Shown here piece after piece: positions 33,992-42,785 of a DNA stretch of 64,000 bases (within the stretch, counting starts at the first letter, position 1; each line of letters starts with the position of its first letter). The stretch comes from Agrobacterium tumefaciens (GTDB lineage: Bacteria; Pseudomonadota; Alphaproteobacteria; Rhizobiales; Rhizobiaceae), in assembly GCA_025560025.1 (NCBI GenBank), contig CP048487.1, forward strand, positions 124,001 through 188,000. Reading direction: 5' to 3'. The notes beneath the pieces were generated by a model. That model ran no database searches and had not been told where the DNA came from. It saw only the letters and a program-made list of their open reading frames with translations. The translations under genes and the position numbers were made by a program.

Positions 33992-35350
33992 TCAGCCGCG
34001 GGCGAGCAGACGGTCGCTGGCCAGCCAGAACGGCGGCAGGCACAACGGGGTGGAGGAGAGCGGCAGGATATTGTCGCTGAGGTCGACGCCGATCTCGCGA
34101 CGGATGAAGTCGCGTCGGGCGGCAATTCGTCCGGCGACTTCCGGGTACCGCTGCTCCAGTTCGGCCCTGAGCCCGGCGTCGGCAAAGGTTACGGCGTCCT
34201 CGCAGTTCAGTGCCCAGCCATCCGGCATCGGAACGGGAATGATATCCACCTGGAACGGCATGCCGGAGACGATCCGATCCTCGGAGCCCGGACGCACCGG
34301 CGAGTTGATCCATTCGTCATGACCGGTCAGATGCCCGGGATTGAGCGCAGATTTCAACCCGCCACGCGCCAGGGTGGAGACGACCGCCTCGTGAATATCG
34401 CCGCCGCGCGCGCCGATGTCGGCGGCTCCATACCATGCGGCCAAACCTTCCATGTAAGCCTGTGCGGGCTTCAGGAAGTCGTCGTTGCCGGCGGAGATCA
34501 GGCCTGCACGCGAGGAGAGCCCGCCCCAGTAGCTGATCGCGGTGCTGGCACCATCGCCTTCCGAGATGATGCGGCCACTCGGACTGCTGAGGCCGATCAC
34601 CGGACCCGAACCATTCTGGGTGGTCATCATCATGTGGCAATTCATCGGTTCGCCGGCATATAACGCACGTGAAGCCGCTGTCAGTTCATTGTCACCGGGA
34701 CGTATGCCGGTGACTACCCGCCACAGAGCAGCGGAAGCGCGGGCAGCAGCCCACTCGAAAGCGGCGATCTGGTCCGCGTCGACCACCGTGCGCAAGCCAT
34801 CCTGCGCACCCATGAGGATGTGCGTGGATTCGACCGGAAGCCCGCCGGTGACGGCCTTGAGTGCTTTCGGAAGGAAATCCGGGACGTAGAAGGCGGGTTC
34901 GTCGAAGGACCATTCCGACGGTTCGAAATATTTCCAGCCGACGAGACCGACGGTGTCACCCTTTTTCAGGCCCGCTTCGCGCAGCACCGCCACGATATCG
35001 GACTTCTGCGACCGGTCCTGCGCCAGCAGACTGAGCGACTGGCACAGCAGCGTTTCAAACGCCGGCAGACGCGATATGGCGGTGTAGCTGAAGCATTCGT
35101 TACCGGTCACGAAAATCCGCTTGCCCTGCGGTCCCAGGAGAAGAAGCGCTTCCTCGAAACGCGGTTCGAAGGCCGAGAGAAAGGCGATATTGGCGAAATG
35201 TTCGCGGTCTGCATAAACCACGAGCCAGTCGGCACCGGCACGCTCGTAGGCGAGCTTGCAGCGCGCCTCGTACGTGGCCGGAGAAATCTCCGGCTGCTGC
35301 TGTGGCACGCCGAACTCCGTAATGGCGATGGTCTTGAGATTGAATGACAT
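33992..35350 (-). CDS. M24 family protein, creatinase-like, metal ligands altered
   Basis: The 452-residue protein has the two-domain plan of creatinase/prolidase-like M24 proteins: an N-terminal creatinase-N-type domain (about 20-165) and a pita-bread domain (about 195-430). In metal-dependent M24 peptidases two aspartates follow the GD turn. Here that segment reads EGDGASTAISYWGGLSSRAG, with no aspartate at either place, while the histidine (PGHLTGHDEW) and the last glutamate (NCEDAV) remain. This resembles creatinase, which needs no metal. The ATG at 35350 follows GAGGTTTCT. It lies between the ROK regulator and the ATPase in module B. Confidence 0.8.
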   Translation of the reverse strand: MSFNLKTIAITEFGVPQQQPEISPATYEARCKLAYERAGADWLVVYADREHFANIAFLSAFEPRFEEALLLLGPQGKRIFVTGNECFSYTAISRLPAFETLLCQSLSLLAQDRSQKSDIVAVLREAGLKKGDTVGLVGWKYFEPSEWSFDEPAFYVPDFLPKALKAVTGGLPVESTHILMGAQDGLRTVVDADQIAAFEWAAARASAALWRVVTGIRPGDNELTAASRALYAGEPMNCHMMMTTQNGSGPVIGLSSPSGRIISEGDGASTAISYWGGLSSRAGLISAGNDDFLKPAQAYMEGLAAWYGAADIGARGGDIHEAVVSTLARGGLKSALNPGHLTGHDEWINSPVRPGSEDRIVSGMPFQVDIIPVPMPDGWALNCEDAVTFADAGLRAELEQRYPEVAGRIAARRDFIRREIGVDLSDNILPLSSTPLCLPPFWLASDRLLARG

Positions 35351-35378
35351 AGAAACCTCTTTCTGTTTTCTGTCTGGA

Positions 35379-36539
35379 TCACCAGAGACTGTTGTGATTA
35401 CCGATAACGATGGTGCAGCCCTCGAGAGCAAGCGCGAGACCTCCCCTCGGTGTGTCGGATGGCGATAATGCCGAATATTGAAGTGTGACCTGTTCGATGA
35501 CCGCAGGCAGCGACATTTCGTCGAGCGATCGCTGGACAAACGGATGCAGAATGGTGCGGAACCGCAAAAGACCGCCGCCGAGAACGATCAGGCTCGGGTT
35601 GAACATGTTGACCATGTTGGAAAGTCCGAGGCCGAGCTTGGTGCCCGCATCCGTCACGATCTCGATGACCTGCGGATCACCCTCGGTGGCGGCCTGCGCC
35701 ACTTCCTCGATGCATTTCACCTCGATGCCGGCTTCCCGCGTGCGCTGAAGTAGTGCGAAGTCCGAGACGTAGGCCGAAACGCATCCCTCGTTGCCACAGC
35801 GGCATAGCCGCCCGTTTGGCACGACTTTTGTGTGTCCGAATTCGCCGGCAAAACCGCCGCTGCCCCGATACAATGAACCGTCGAGAAAAATTCCCGATCC
35901 GACACCGGACTCGCTCGACACATAGATGAAATTGTCCGAGCGGATCGCTGCGCCGAACATATGTTCCGCCAGCGCGTCTGCATTCGCACTGTTGTCGATA
36001 AACAGCGGCAGCTGAATCTGCTCCTCCAGCAGTTTGCGCAACGGAATGTCCCGCCAACCGAAGTTCGGGGAGTGTGCCCAGTAGCCATCCGCGGTCAGCA
36101 GACCCAGAACGCTGATTCCGACAGCCCGAACATCGGCACGGCTGCGGCCGATCGATGCCACGAGTTCATCAATGCCCTTGTTAAGATGGGCGGCAAGTTC
36201 GCTATGATGAGGCATCGGCCGCGTGATGCTGCCCACGGGGACGCCGTCGAGCCCGGCAACAACAAAATGAATTTCCCACGGCACCGGGTGGATGCCGATG
36301 AAAAGCCCGCCGAAACCGGCAATCGAAATTCCATCGCCGGGGCGACCGCGACCGCCTCCCGCCTTACGCTGCGAGCGAACGATCAGTCCCGCGTCCTCGA
36401 AATCCTTCAGGATCGTCGAAACGGTCGACTTGTCGACTTCGGCCAGATCGGCGATCTCCCGCTGCGAAAGATCAGGATTGAGCCGGATCGTATGGAAAAT
36501 CCGCGATGCGTGGTGCTGTCTAACTACGGAAGGGTGCAA
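35379..36539 (-). CDS. ROK family transcriptional regulator, module B
   Basis: The 386-residue protein has a helix-turn-helix (SQREIADLAEVDKSTVSTIL, about 25-44) and a ROK domain with zinc motif CRCGNEGCVSAY. The start is a TTG at 36539, supported by alignment with the module A paralogue, which begins with the same MHPS. It is inside the module B operon, 34 bases after the MalG-type gene. It probably represses module B through the operator at 39789 and, given the shared motif, may also act on module A. Confidence 0.92.
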   Translation of the reverse strand: MHPSVVRQHHASRIFHTIRLNPDLSQREIADLAEVDKSTVSTILKDFEDAGLIVRSQRKAGGGRGRPGDGISIAGFGGLFIGIHPVPWEIHFVVAGLDGVPVGSITRPMPHHSELAAHLNKGIDELVASIGRSRADVRAVGISVLGLLTADGYWAHSPNFGWRDIPLRKLLEEQIQLPLFIDNSANADALAEHMFGAAIRSDNFIYVSSESGVGSGIFLDGSLYRGSGGFAGEFGHTKVVPNGRLCRCGNEGCVSAYVSDFALLQRTREAGIEVKCIEEVAQAATEGDPQVIEIVTDAGTKLGLGLSNMVNMFNPSLIVLGGGLLRFRTILHPFVQRSLDEMSLPAVIEQVTLQYSALSPSDTPRGGLALALEGCTIVIGNHNSLW

Positions 36540-36573
36540 AATCGATACCTGACACTATTGTGGTTGTTGCCTG

Positions 36574-37404
36574 TTACTTGGAAGCGCCGCCAAGAAGGCC
36601 CCGGGTGAATGCCTTCTGGAAAAGAAGGAATGCAATCATGATTGGCAACAACGATATGATCGTCGCAGCCATAAGTTGCCCCTCATCGACATCCATGCCA
36701 CCAATCAGCATATAGAGGGCGACAGGCGCTGGGCTCGCGCCCGGTCCGTTCGTCAGCGTCAGGCCGAAGAACAGATCGTTCCAGACCGACCGGCTCTGCA
36801 CGACCGTCAGCGCGGCAAGACCGGATACGGAAGCCGGAAGCAGGATCTTGAAGAAGTAACCCGACGGGCCGCATCCATCGATCTGGGCCGCTTCGTACAT
36901 GGATCGCGGCACGGTCGAGAAGAAATTGCGCATGAAGAAAGTACAGAACGGAATGCCATAAGCGGTATGCACCAGCCACATGCCGGGAATAGTGTTGTAG
37001 AGACCGATTGCCCGCATGATGGTGAAGAGTGGAATCTGCACGGCCTGGTGGGGAATGAGCAGCCCTGCCAGAAGAACCAGGTAGATAAACCGGCCGCCGG
37101 GAATATTCACATGCGAAAGCGGATAGGCCGCTAGGCAACCCACGAAGACCGACAGGATAACGGCTGGCACAGTAATCAGCACACTGTTGATCATGTTCGG
37201 GCCAATGCGGTTCCAGGCGCGCGCGTAGTTTTCCAGATACAGCGATCCGGGCAACTGAAGGGCGTACTGAATTTCTCCCGGCGCCTTGAAGCTTGCATTG
37301 ACGGCCATCAGCAACGGCATGAGGAACAGCAATGAAAGGGCGAGGACGGCAAGATAACGCACGACCCTGAAGCCGCCAGCAGATGATGGAGATGACGGGG
37401 TCAT
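36574..37404 (-). CDS. sugar ABC permease, MalG-type, module B
   Basis: A 276-residue permease with six hydrophobic segments and the EAA loop AAQIDGCGPSGYFFKILLP. It overlaps the MalF-type gene by four bases. It is a close paralogue of the module A protein at 27142-27987 (shared NTIPGMWLVH, FTRGLLGG), arranged in the same order relative to the MalF-type and ROK genes. Confidence 0.93.
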   Translation of the reverse strand: MTPSSPSSAGGFRVVRYLAVLALSLLFLMPLLMAVNASFKAPGEIQYALQLPGSLYLENYARAWNRIGPNMINSVLITVPAVILSVFVGCLAAYPLSHVNIPGGRFIYLVLLAGLLIPHQAVQIPLFTIMRAIGLYNTIPGMWLVHTAYGIPFCTFFMRNFFSTVPRSMYEAAQIDGCGPSGYFFKILLPASVSGLAALTVVQSRSVWNDLFFGLTLTNGPGASPAPVALYMLIGGMDVDEGQLMAATIISLLPIMIAFLLFQKAFTRGLLGGASK

Positions 37405-38333
37405 TCGCGAACGTCCTCCAGGCGATTTGAGAGATGATAGACGTAGGGCATGACGACGATGGCCGCGATTACGGTCAGCACCACAGCAATTGCCGCACCT
37501 TCTCCCATCCGGAAACGGGCGAAGGAGGTTTCGTACATGTCGACGGCCAGCACATAGGAAGACTGGAACGGCCCCCCTTGCGTCATCGACCAGACGATAT
37601 CGAACACGCGCATGGAATCGACCCCGGCAATGCCGAGCACGACAATCGTGGAAGGCCAGAGCAACGGCAGCTTGATGCGGGTCAGGATAGCCCAGGGCGA
37701 TGCCCCATCCAGCCGTGCCGCTTCGATATATTCGACCGGCAGATTACGCAGGCCCGCGAAATAGATCAGAAAGGTGAAGCCGGTCCACGCCCAGAGTGAC
37801 GCGGCCATGATCGCGTAATTGACGATCTGCGGGTCGCCCAGCCAGTTCGGCGGCGTCGCACCGACAAGATCGAACAACGCGGCCATCAGACCGGTGCCGG
37901 GGCGGTAGACCCAGCGCCAGATCGAGGCAACAGCGACCGTGGTGATGGTGAAGGGAACGAAAAAGATCGTCCGAAACACGTAGGCAAAGCGAATATCGCT
38001 GTCGAGCAGAAGCGCGATCGTCAGACCGGCAAGCGTCGGCACGAACAGGAAATAGATCAGCCATTGCAGATTGTTGAGGAAGGCGACGCGCGTCCATGGC
38101 TGGTCGAGCAGTTGCAGGTAATTGGCAAAACCGACATAGGTCCTGGCAGGACTCAGCCCATCCCATTGCTGAAACGAGAGAATGACCGTCTCGATAAGCG
38201 GATAGATGAAGGCGGCCGAAAAAAGAACGGCGGGAATGACGAGGAACATACCAAAGGAGAGCATGCGCCTGCTGCGGAAACTGAGAACCATGTCGTCCGA
38301 TCCAGAAGTTGCAGGAAAGCCGGGGGCCTGCAT
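37401..38333 (-). CDS. sugar ABC permease, MalF-type, module B
   Basis: A 310-residue permease with six hydrophobic segments and the EAA loop AARLDGASPWAILTRIKLP. The start may be the ATG at 38333 (preceded by GGGGGC) or the ATG at 38291 (preceded by GGATCGGA), which matches the paralogue length better. It pairs with the MalG-type subunit downstream. Confidence 0.92.
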   Translation of the reverse strand: MQAPGFPATSGSDDMVLSFRSRRMLSFGMFLVIPAVLFSAAFIYPLIETVILSFQQWDGLSPARTYVGFANYLQLLDQPWTRVAFLNNLQWLIYFLFVPTLAGLTIALLLDSDIRFAYVFRTIFFVPFTITTVAVASIWRWVYRPGTGLMAALFDLVGATPPNWLGDPQIVNYAIMAASLWAWTGFTFLIYFAGLRNLPVEYIEAARLDGASPWAILTRIKLPLLWPSTIVVLGIAGVDSMRVFDIVWSMTQGGPFQSSYVLAVDMYETSFARFRMGEGAAIAVVLTVIAAIVVMPYVYHLSNRLEDVRE

Positions 38334-38356
38334 TCAAGCCCCCAACCACACACGCA

Positions 38357-39640
38357 TCAGGGCTGCCAGGGGTAGAAACTCTTGGTGGCAATGAGTTTCT
38401 GGCGTTCCTTTTCCAGTGTCTCGACAGCCGTTTCCAGCGCCTCCTTGGTCGGGTTGGCCGCGAAGCGCTCGATCTGGGATCCAAGCGTCACGCGGAAGTC
38501 GACCGGCTGAAGCACGAGCAGATTGGGCACTGCCGTTTTACCCGTCGTCCCGATGAAGTCGTCGACCTGTCTCGTTGCGAGCGTGTCGTAGATGGACTTC
38601 GGCGTGTTGATATTACCGGCGATAGAGCCCTTCGGCGCGTTCAGCGCAGCCTGTGCTTCCGGCGAGGCAAGCGACGCCATCAATGTCCTGGCCTGCTCTT
38701 CGCGGTCACCCTTGAGAGCAACCGCCGTATCCATCTGGAAAATCGTATAACCCTTCACGCCCGGCGCGCTGAAGAAATCGAAATCCTCACCCGGCTTCCA
38801 GCCGCGCGTCTTCATGTAGCCGGCCATCCAGCTTCCTGCCATCAACATCGCGGCATCGCCGCGCATCAGAACGTCGGCGCCATCCGACCATGCCGTATTG
38901 CCGGTCCAGTTCTTGATATAGTGCTTGCCGAACAGTTCCCCGTAATGCTCGAAGACACCGCGCATTTCCGGACCGTTGAACGCCAGCTCGCCACGCGCCA
39001 GTTTCCAGTATCCGTCAATTCCGAGATCGGAAATGATGACGGAATACATGTTGTAGAGGCCCCAGGGGAAACCCGCATTGTGCGAAAGGCAAGCCTTGCC
39101 GGCAGCTTCGACCTTCTTGCAGATTTCCTGCCAGTCTTCCCAGCTTGCCGGCGGCTTCAGGCCAAGATCGGCAAACATTTTCTTGTTGTAGTAGACGTCA
39201 CTGATGACGCTGATCGCAAGCGGAATGGCATAGTGATGTCCACCGAAAGACACGACGTTGCGCAAGCTGGCCGGGAATGCCTTGTCGCCATCGATCTTCT
39301 GCCACACGTCGTCGATCGGCAGGACGCGGCCGGTTTCCGCAACCTCCACAAGGTCCCAGCCCATGTTGAACTGATAGGCCAGCGGCGGCGTGCCGCCCAT
39401 GACGGCGACCTGGATCTGCTGTCTCAAGCCGGGAGCATTGCCGGGCACCGCGCGCTCGGTTACCGGGGCGGAGGGGTTCTGCTTGTTCACCGCCTCGATC
39501 ATACCCTTGACGCCATCATATTCGCCGCCGGTACCCATGTAATGCCAGAATTCCGGCAACTGGTCTGCCGCCGCCGAACCGGCCATCATGCAAACGCCAG
39601 CCAAAGCCGACATCATATATTTTATGCGACTATCAAACAT
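38357..39640 (-). CDS. sugar-type ABC binding protein, module B
   Basis: A 427-residue family-1 binding protein with a Sec signal peptide ending near GSAAADQ and mature start DQLPEFWHYMGTGGE. The start at 39640 follows AGGGGAAC; an in-frame upstream ATG at 39706 would spoil the signal. It is the first gene of the nine-gene module B operon and a paralogue of the binding protein at 23519-24805. The operator at 39789 lies about 150 bases upstream. Confidence 0.93.
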   Translation of the reverse strand: MFDSRIKYMMSALAGVCMMAGSAAADQLPEFWHYMGTGGEYDGVKGMIEAVNKQNPSAPVTERAVPGNAPGLRQQIQVAVMGGTPPLAYQFNMGWDLVEVAETGRVLPIDDVWQKIDGDKAFPASLRNVVSFGGHHYAIPLAISVISDVYYNKKMFADLGLKPPASWEDWQEICKKVEAAGKACLSHNAGFPWGLYNMYSVIISDLGIDGYWKLARGELAFNGPEMRGVFEHYGELFGKHYIKNWTGNTAWSDGADVLMRGDAAMLMAGSWMAGYMKTRGWKPGEDFDFFSAPGVKGYTIFQMDTAVALKGDREEQARTLMASLASPEAQAALNAPKGSIAGNINTPKSIYDTLATRQVDDFIGTTGKTAVPNLLVLQPVDFRVTLGSQIERFAANPTKEALETAVETLEKERQKLIATKSFYPWQP

Positions 39641-40015
39641 TTTTTGTTCCCCTATTAGTCTAAAGACACGTTTCAGCGCTCGACGAAAACTGTGTAATAC
39701 AGCCAAAAATCACCGAAATTCCCGAAATACACGCGTGAAACCCGCGAGAAGCACACATCGACAGTTCGCCGGAAGTCAGATTATTTATTCCGATATACGG
39801 ATAATTATTTCAAAGCCGCGTCTTGTCAATTCCTTCATGCGAAAAACGCGATATTTGTTATTTTTGGGAAAAATAAGGCTGCTTGGCGCATTTTTTCGCA
39901 CTTAATCGCAAGACATTCAATCCACCAGCCTAAAATTACGGCGGATTAAATAGTCTTGTACCCGTCCAAATTCACAGCCACATGCAAAGAGCGAAATTAC
40001 CGAGGAAACACCGCC
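39641..40015. promoter_or_regulatory. AT-rich upstream region of module B
   Basis: The 375 bases between the module B binding-protein gene and the 3' end of the oxidoreductase gene contain the candidate ROK operator at 39789-39801 and an AT-rich stretch (39770-39910) likely to hold the promoter. No gene was recognised; a plus-strand open frame here has no family and no ribosome site. Confidence 0.6.
39789..39801. promoter_or_regulatory. candidate ROK operator, module B
   Basis: TCCGATATACGGA with TTATTTAT before and TAATTATTT after. Arms TCCG/CGGA are a perfect inverted repeat about a 5-base centre. Two related sites lie at 24865 and 25066 in the module A promoter region. Confidence 0.6.
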
Positions 40016-41230
40016 TCATACGCAAAACGGAACCCATGCGGAGTCCGGACCAAGCAGGGCCGTCGCCGCTTCATCCGACAGGCTTTCGGGTCGCTCGACG
40101 GATGTTTCCAGATCGACCGCCCTGCCCAGCGCGGCGGCGGACAGGATAGCGTCCATCGCCTCCGTGACATGCAGGGCAAGCCGTGCAGAGCAGCGGTGCG
40201 GCCGGCCGGTCCCGATGCCCCTCGCCAGATCCGCGACACCTACGCCGCGGTAGTTCGCGGAAGCAGGCGCATCCGGCCGCGCTCTCGGCGAACGCCAGTT
40301 TGCTGTTCCAAGCGGCATGGCACCGCTATCCACCTCCTGCCAAGCCCCACCCGCCCGCGTGAAGCTGACAACACCGCCAAACCTGTCGGGATCGGCAAGC
40401 CTCATGGACCCTTCGGTTCCGTAGATTTCGATCGGATTGTGCCCATGACGCCATACATCCCAGCTCATTGTCATGCTGATATGCGCCCCGGACCGGAATT
40501 GAAGCAACGCCATCACGGTGGTCGGCGTCGATACCGGAATGCGCTGGCCATACATCGGGCCCGCAGCCGTCGCCACCCGCTCCTCAAATCCCTTCGAGGC
40601 CTGCGCCTGCACGCTGACAATCGGCCCCAGCAGATTGATCAGGGCCGTAAGGTAATAGGGGCCAATATCGAAGACCGGACCAGCCCCTTCCCGGAAGAAG
40701 AAGGCGGGGTTCGGGTGCCAGCCTTCCATGCCGTGTGACATGAACGTGCATGTTCCCGACAGGACATGCCCGATTTTGCCACTATCCACCATGGAGCGCG
40801 CAAGACGGCCGGCCGCTCCAAGAAAAGTGTCAGGCGCACAGGCCAGACGCACCCCGAGGCGCTCGGCTTCAAGGGCAAGCGCCCTGCCCTCGGAGAGCGT
40901 AACCGCCAGGGGCTTTTCCGAATAAACATGCTTGCCTGCCGCAACGGAGGCCAAAGTCAGTTCGGCATGCACGGCCGGCGGCGTCAAGTTGACGACGATA
41001 TCGACATCCTGCCTGGCGAGCATGGCATCAATCGACAACGCGTCGATGCCGGCGGCATCAGCCCTTGCTCTGACCGCTTCGGGAGTTCGACCCGCACAAG
41101 CCACAAGATGCACACCTTCGAATGCGGGAATATTGCGCAGATAAATGCCCGCAATATCTCCGGTCCCGATGACGCCCACGCCGAGCGAACGGAATGGATG
41201 CGGATGCATTGGCCATATTTCTTCAGTCAT
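40016..41230 (-). CDS. Gfo/Idh/MocA family oxidoreductase
   Basis: A 404-residue NAD(P)-dependent dehydrogenase of the Gfo/Idh/MocA family: N-terminal Rossmann motif GVGVIGTGDIAG, the catalytic EKPLAVT lysine segment, and a C-terminal alpha/beta domain with FDIGPYYLTALINLLG. Such enzymes oxidise sugars, inositols or sugar acids. The ATG at 41230 follows AAGGTGAAGG. It has the same direction as module B, 375 bases upstream of its first gene, and is divergent from the MFS gene; it may supply another step for the same sugar but is not clearly in the operon. Confidence 0.9.
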   Translation of the reverse strand: MTEEIWPMHPHPFRSLGVGVIGTGDIAGIYLRNIPAFEGVHLVACAGRTPEAVRARADAAGIDALSIDAMLARQDVDIVVNLTPPAVHAELTLASVAAGKHVYSEKPLAVTLSEGRALALEAERLGVRLACAPDTFLGAAGRLARSMVDSGKIGHVLSGTCTFMSHGMEGWHPNPAFFFREGAGPVFDIGPYYLTALINLLGPIVSVQAQASKGFEERVATAAGPMYGQRIPVSTPTTVMALLQFRSGAHISMTMSWDVWRHGHNPIEIYGTEGSMRLADPDRFGGVVSFTRAGGAWQEVDSGAMPLGTANWRSPRARPDAPASANYRGVGVADLARGIGTGRPHRCSARLALHVTEAMDAILSAAALGRAVDLETSVERPESLSDEAATALLGPDSAWVPFCV

Positions 41231-41600
41231 GCCTTCACCTTGCGACGCATGCCAATATCCACCCGTGTCAGGAGCACTGCCGGGCCTGCTCAATTCAGAA
41301 AAATGCATCGAACAATTTGTCTTTGCTTCGGAATAATTGCATACAGATACATATGGTCAAGAGGCTCCTTCAAGAGCTCAGAAACCCGGCCCGGTTCATG
41401 CTGCCGAAACCTCGATAGCCCGGAGCGGAAGACTGCCGTTTTCCCGGTCTTTCTGCTTCACAATCAACAAAGATGCGTCACCCTCCCATGTATCGACATC
41501 AGACTGGCAGGCAAATGCCCGGCATTAGCTTCATGGAAAACACCGTATGCGAGCCACACCGCTTCTTCGGGAGATCGGCACAGGCGCCCGATAACCGGCC
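41231..41600. other. intergenic region between oxidoreductase and MFS gene
   Basis: 370 bases between divergent genes. The part near 41310-41370 is AT-rich and may hold promoters. No shared operator, strong palindrome, RNA gene or coding frame with support was seen. Confidence 0.4.
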
Positions 41601-42761
41601 ATGAACAGGCGCATTCAAACCCTTTTCCCGCTCCCGCTCGCCTACGTCGCGTTCTTTGCCGCGGCGGGCGCCAGCCAGCCGTTCATGCCTCTCTGGCTTT
41701 CCAGACACGGACTGAACGGCGCGGATATAGCCCTCGCAATGGCGGTGCCGATGATTTTGCGCATCGGCACCGGCCCCGCCATAGGCTGGCTTGCCGACCG
41801 GACCGGCAACCGCCGGATGCTGATGCGCTCGCTCGCGCTCACGGCCGCCGCTGCCGGGCTGGTGTGCCTGCACCTTTACGGTTTCACCGCTCTGATCGTT
41901 CCCACTGCCATCATGCTATGCGCATGGCAGGCCGTTCTGCCGCTCCTCGAAGCCAATGCCATCGATCTCGTCCGCACTGGTGCGGTGCGCAGCTATGGCC
42001 ATATCCGTTTGTGGGGGTCGGCGAGCTTCATCGCGGTCAGCACAGGCTGTGGCGGCCTGATCGCCGCCGCCGGCGCGGACCTCGTGCCGATCATCTTCAT
42101 CATATCAAATTTCGCCTTGTTTTTCTTTGTTTTTCTCCTGCCGGACGAACGCTCGCAACAAACCGGATCGATCGGCATGTCCCGCCATACCGGCGATGGA
42201 AAGCCACATCGTCCCTTTCTCCTGCTCATCATGGGGGCAGCCGCGCTCATTCAGGCCAGCCATATGCCGTTCAATACATTCGGATCGGTTCTGCTGGCGC
42301 GGGAAGGTTACGGCGAATTCTCCATCGGCCTTCTCTGGTCGGCGGCATCCGTCGCGGAAATCGGCATGTTCTGGCTTGGCCCGGTGGTCGCCCGCTTCTT
42401 GCAGCCCGTCCTCCTGCTTGCCTTTGCCGCAACCGTCGCGCTTCTTCGATGGGGGCTCTTCCTTTGCTTTCCCGATAGTCCCGGCATGGTCATCCTTGCC
42501 CAGCTGCTACATGCCTTCACGTTCAGCGGCACCTATCTCGGCCTGATGGGCTTTATCGCAGCCCGTGTTCCGGGAGAGCGCATCGCCCGGGTTCAGGGGC
42601 AATATGTCACGATCCAGGCTCTCACGTCGGCAGCCGTCACACTCACCTCCGGCTCCGTCTTTCGCGCCGATGGCAATGCGGTATATGCCATCGCTCTGGT
42701 GGCGACATGCTGCGCGCTCGTTCTGCTGGCGGTCGCAAGATCCCTGCAAAGCCGGGACTGA
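41601..42761 (+). CDS. MFS transporter
   Basis: A 386-residue protein with about twelve hydrophobic segments and MFS loop motif WLADRTGNRRMLM between helices 2 and 3. The GASQPFMPLWLSRHGL opening and SYGHIRLWGSASFI segment fit the MFS_1-like/HcaT-LacY-related branch (for example phenylpropionate or nucleoside permeases). The substrate is not clear. It is divergent from the oxidoreductase and convergent with the CtlX gene, 24 bases apart. Confidence 0.88.
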   Translation: MNRRIQTLFPLPLAYVAFFAAAGASQPFMPLWLSRHGLNGADIALAMAVPMILRIGTGPAIGWLADRTGNRRMLMRSLALTAAAAGLVCLHLYGFTALIVPTAIMLCAWQAVLPLLEANAIDLVRTGAVRSYGHIRLWGSASFIAVSTGCGGLIAAAGADLVPIIFIISNFALFFFVFLLPDERSQQTGSIGMSRHTGDGKPHRPFLLLIMGAAALIQASHMPFNTFGSVLLAREGYGEFSIGLLWSAASVAEIGMFWLGPVVARFLQPVLLLAFAATVALLRWGLFLCFPDSPGMVILAQLLHAFTFSGTYLGLMGFIAARVPGERIARVQGQYVTIQALTSAAVTLTSGSVFRADGNAVYAIALVATCCALVLLAVARSLQSRD

Positions 42762-42785
42762 ACAACCGGCATCGAACGGGTTCCG

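Noticed and set aside
38309..39658. 449-codon plus-strand open frame
   Set aside because: Exact antisense shadow of the module B binding protein.
40766..42478. 570-codon plus-strand open frame across the oxidoreductase and MFS genes
   Set aside because: It is opposite the Gfo/Idh/MocA gene, then out of frame with the MFS gene, and has no coherent product.
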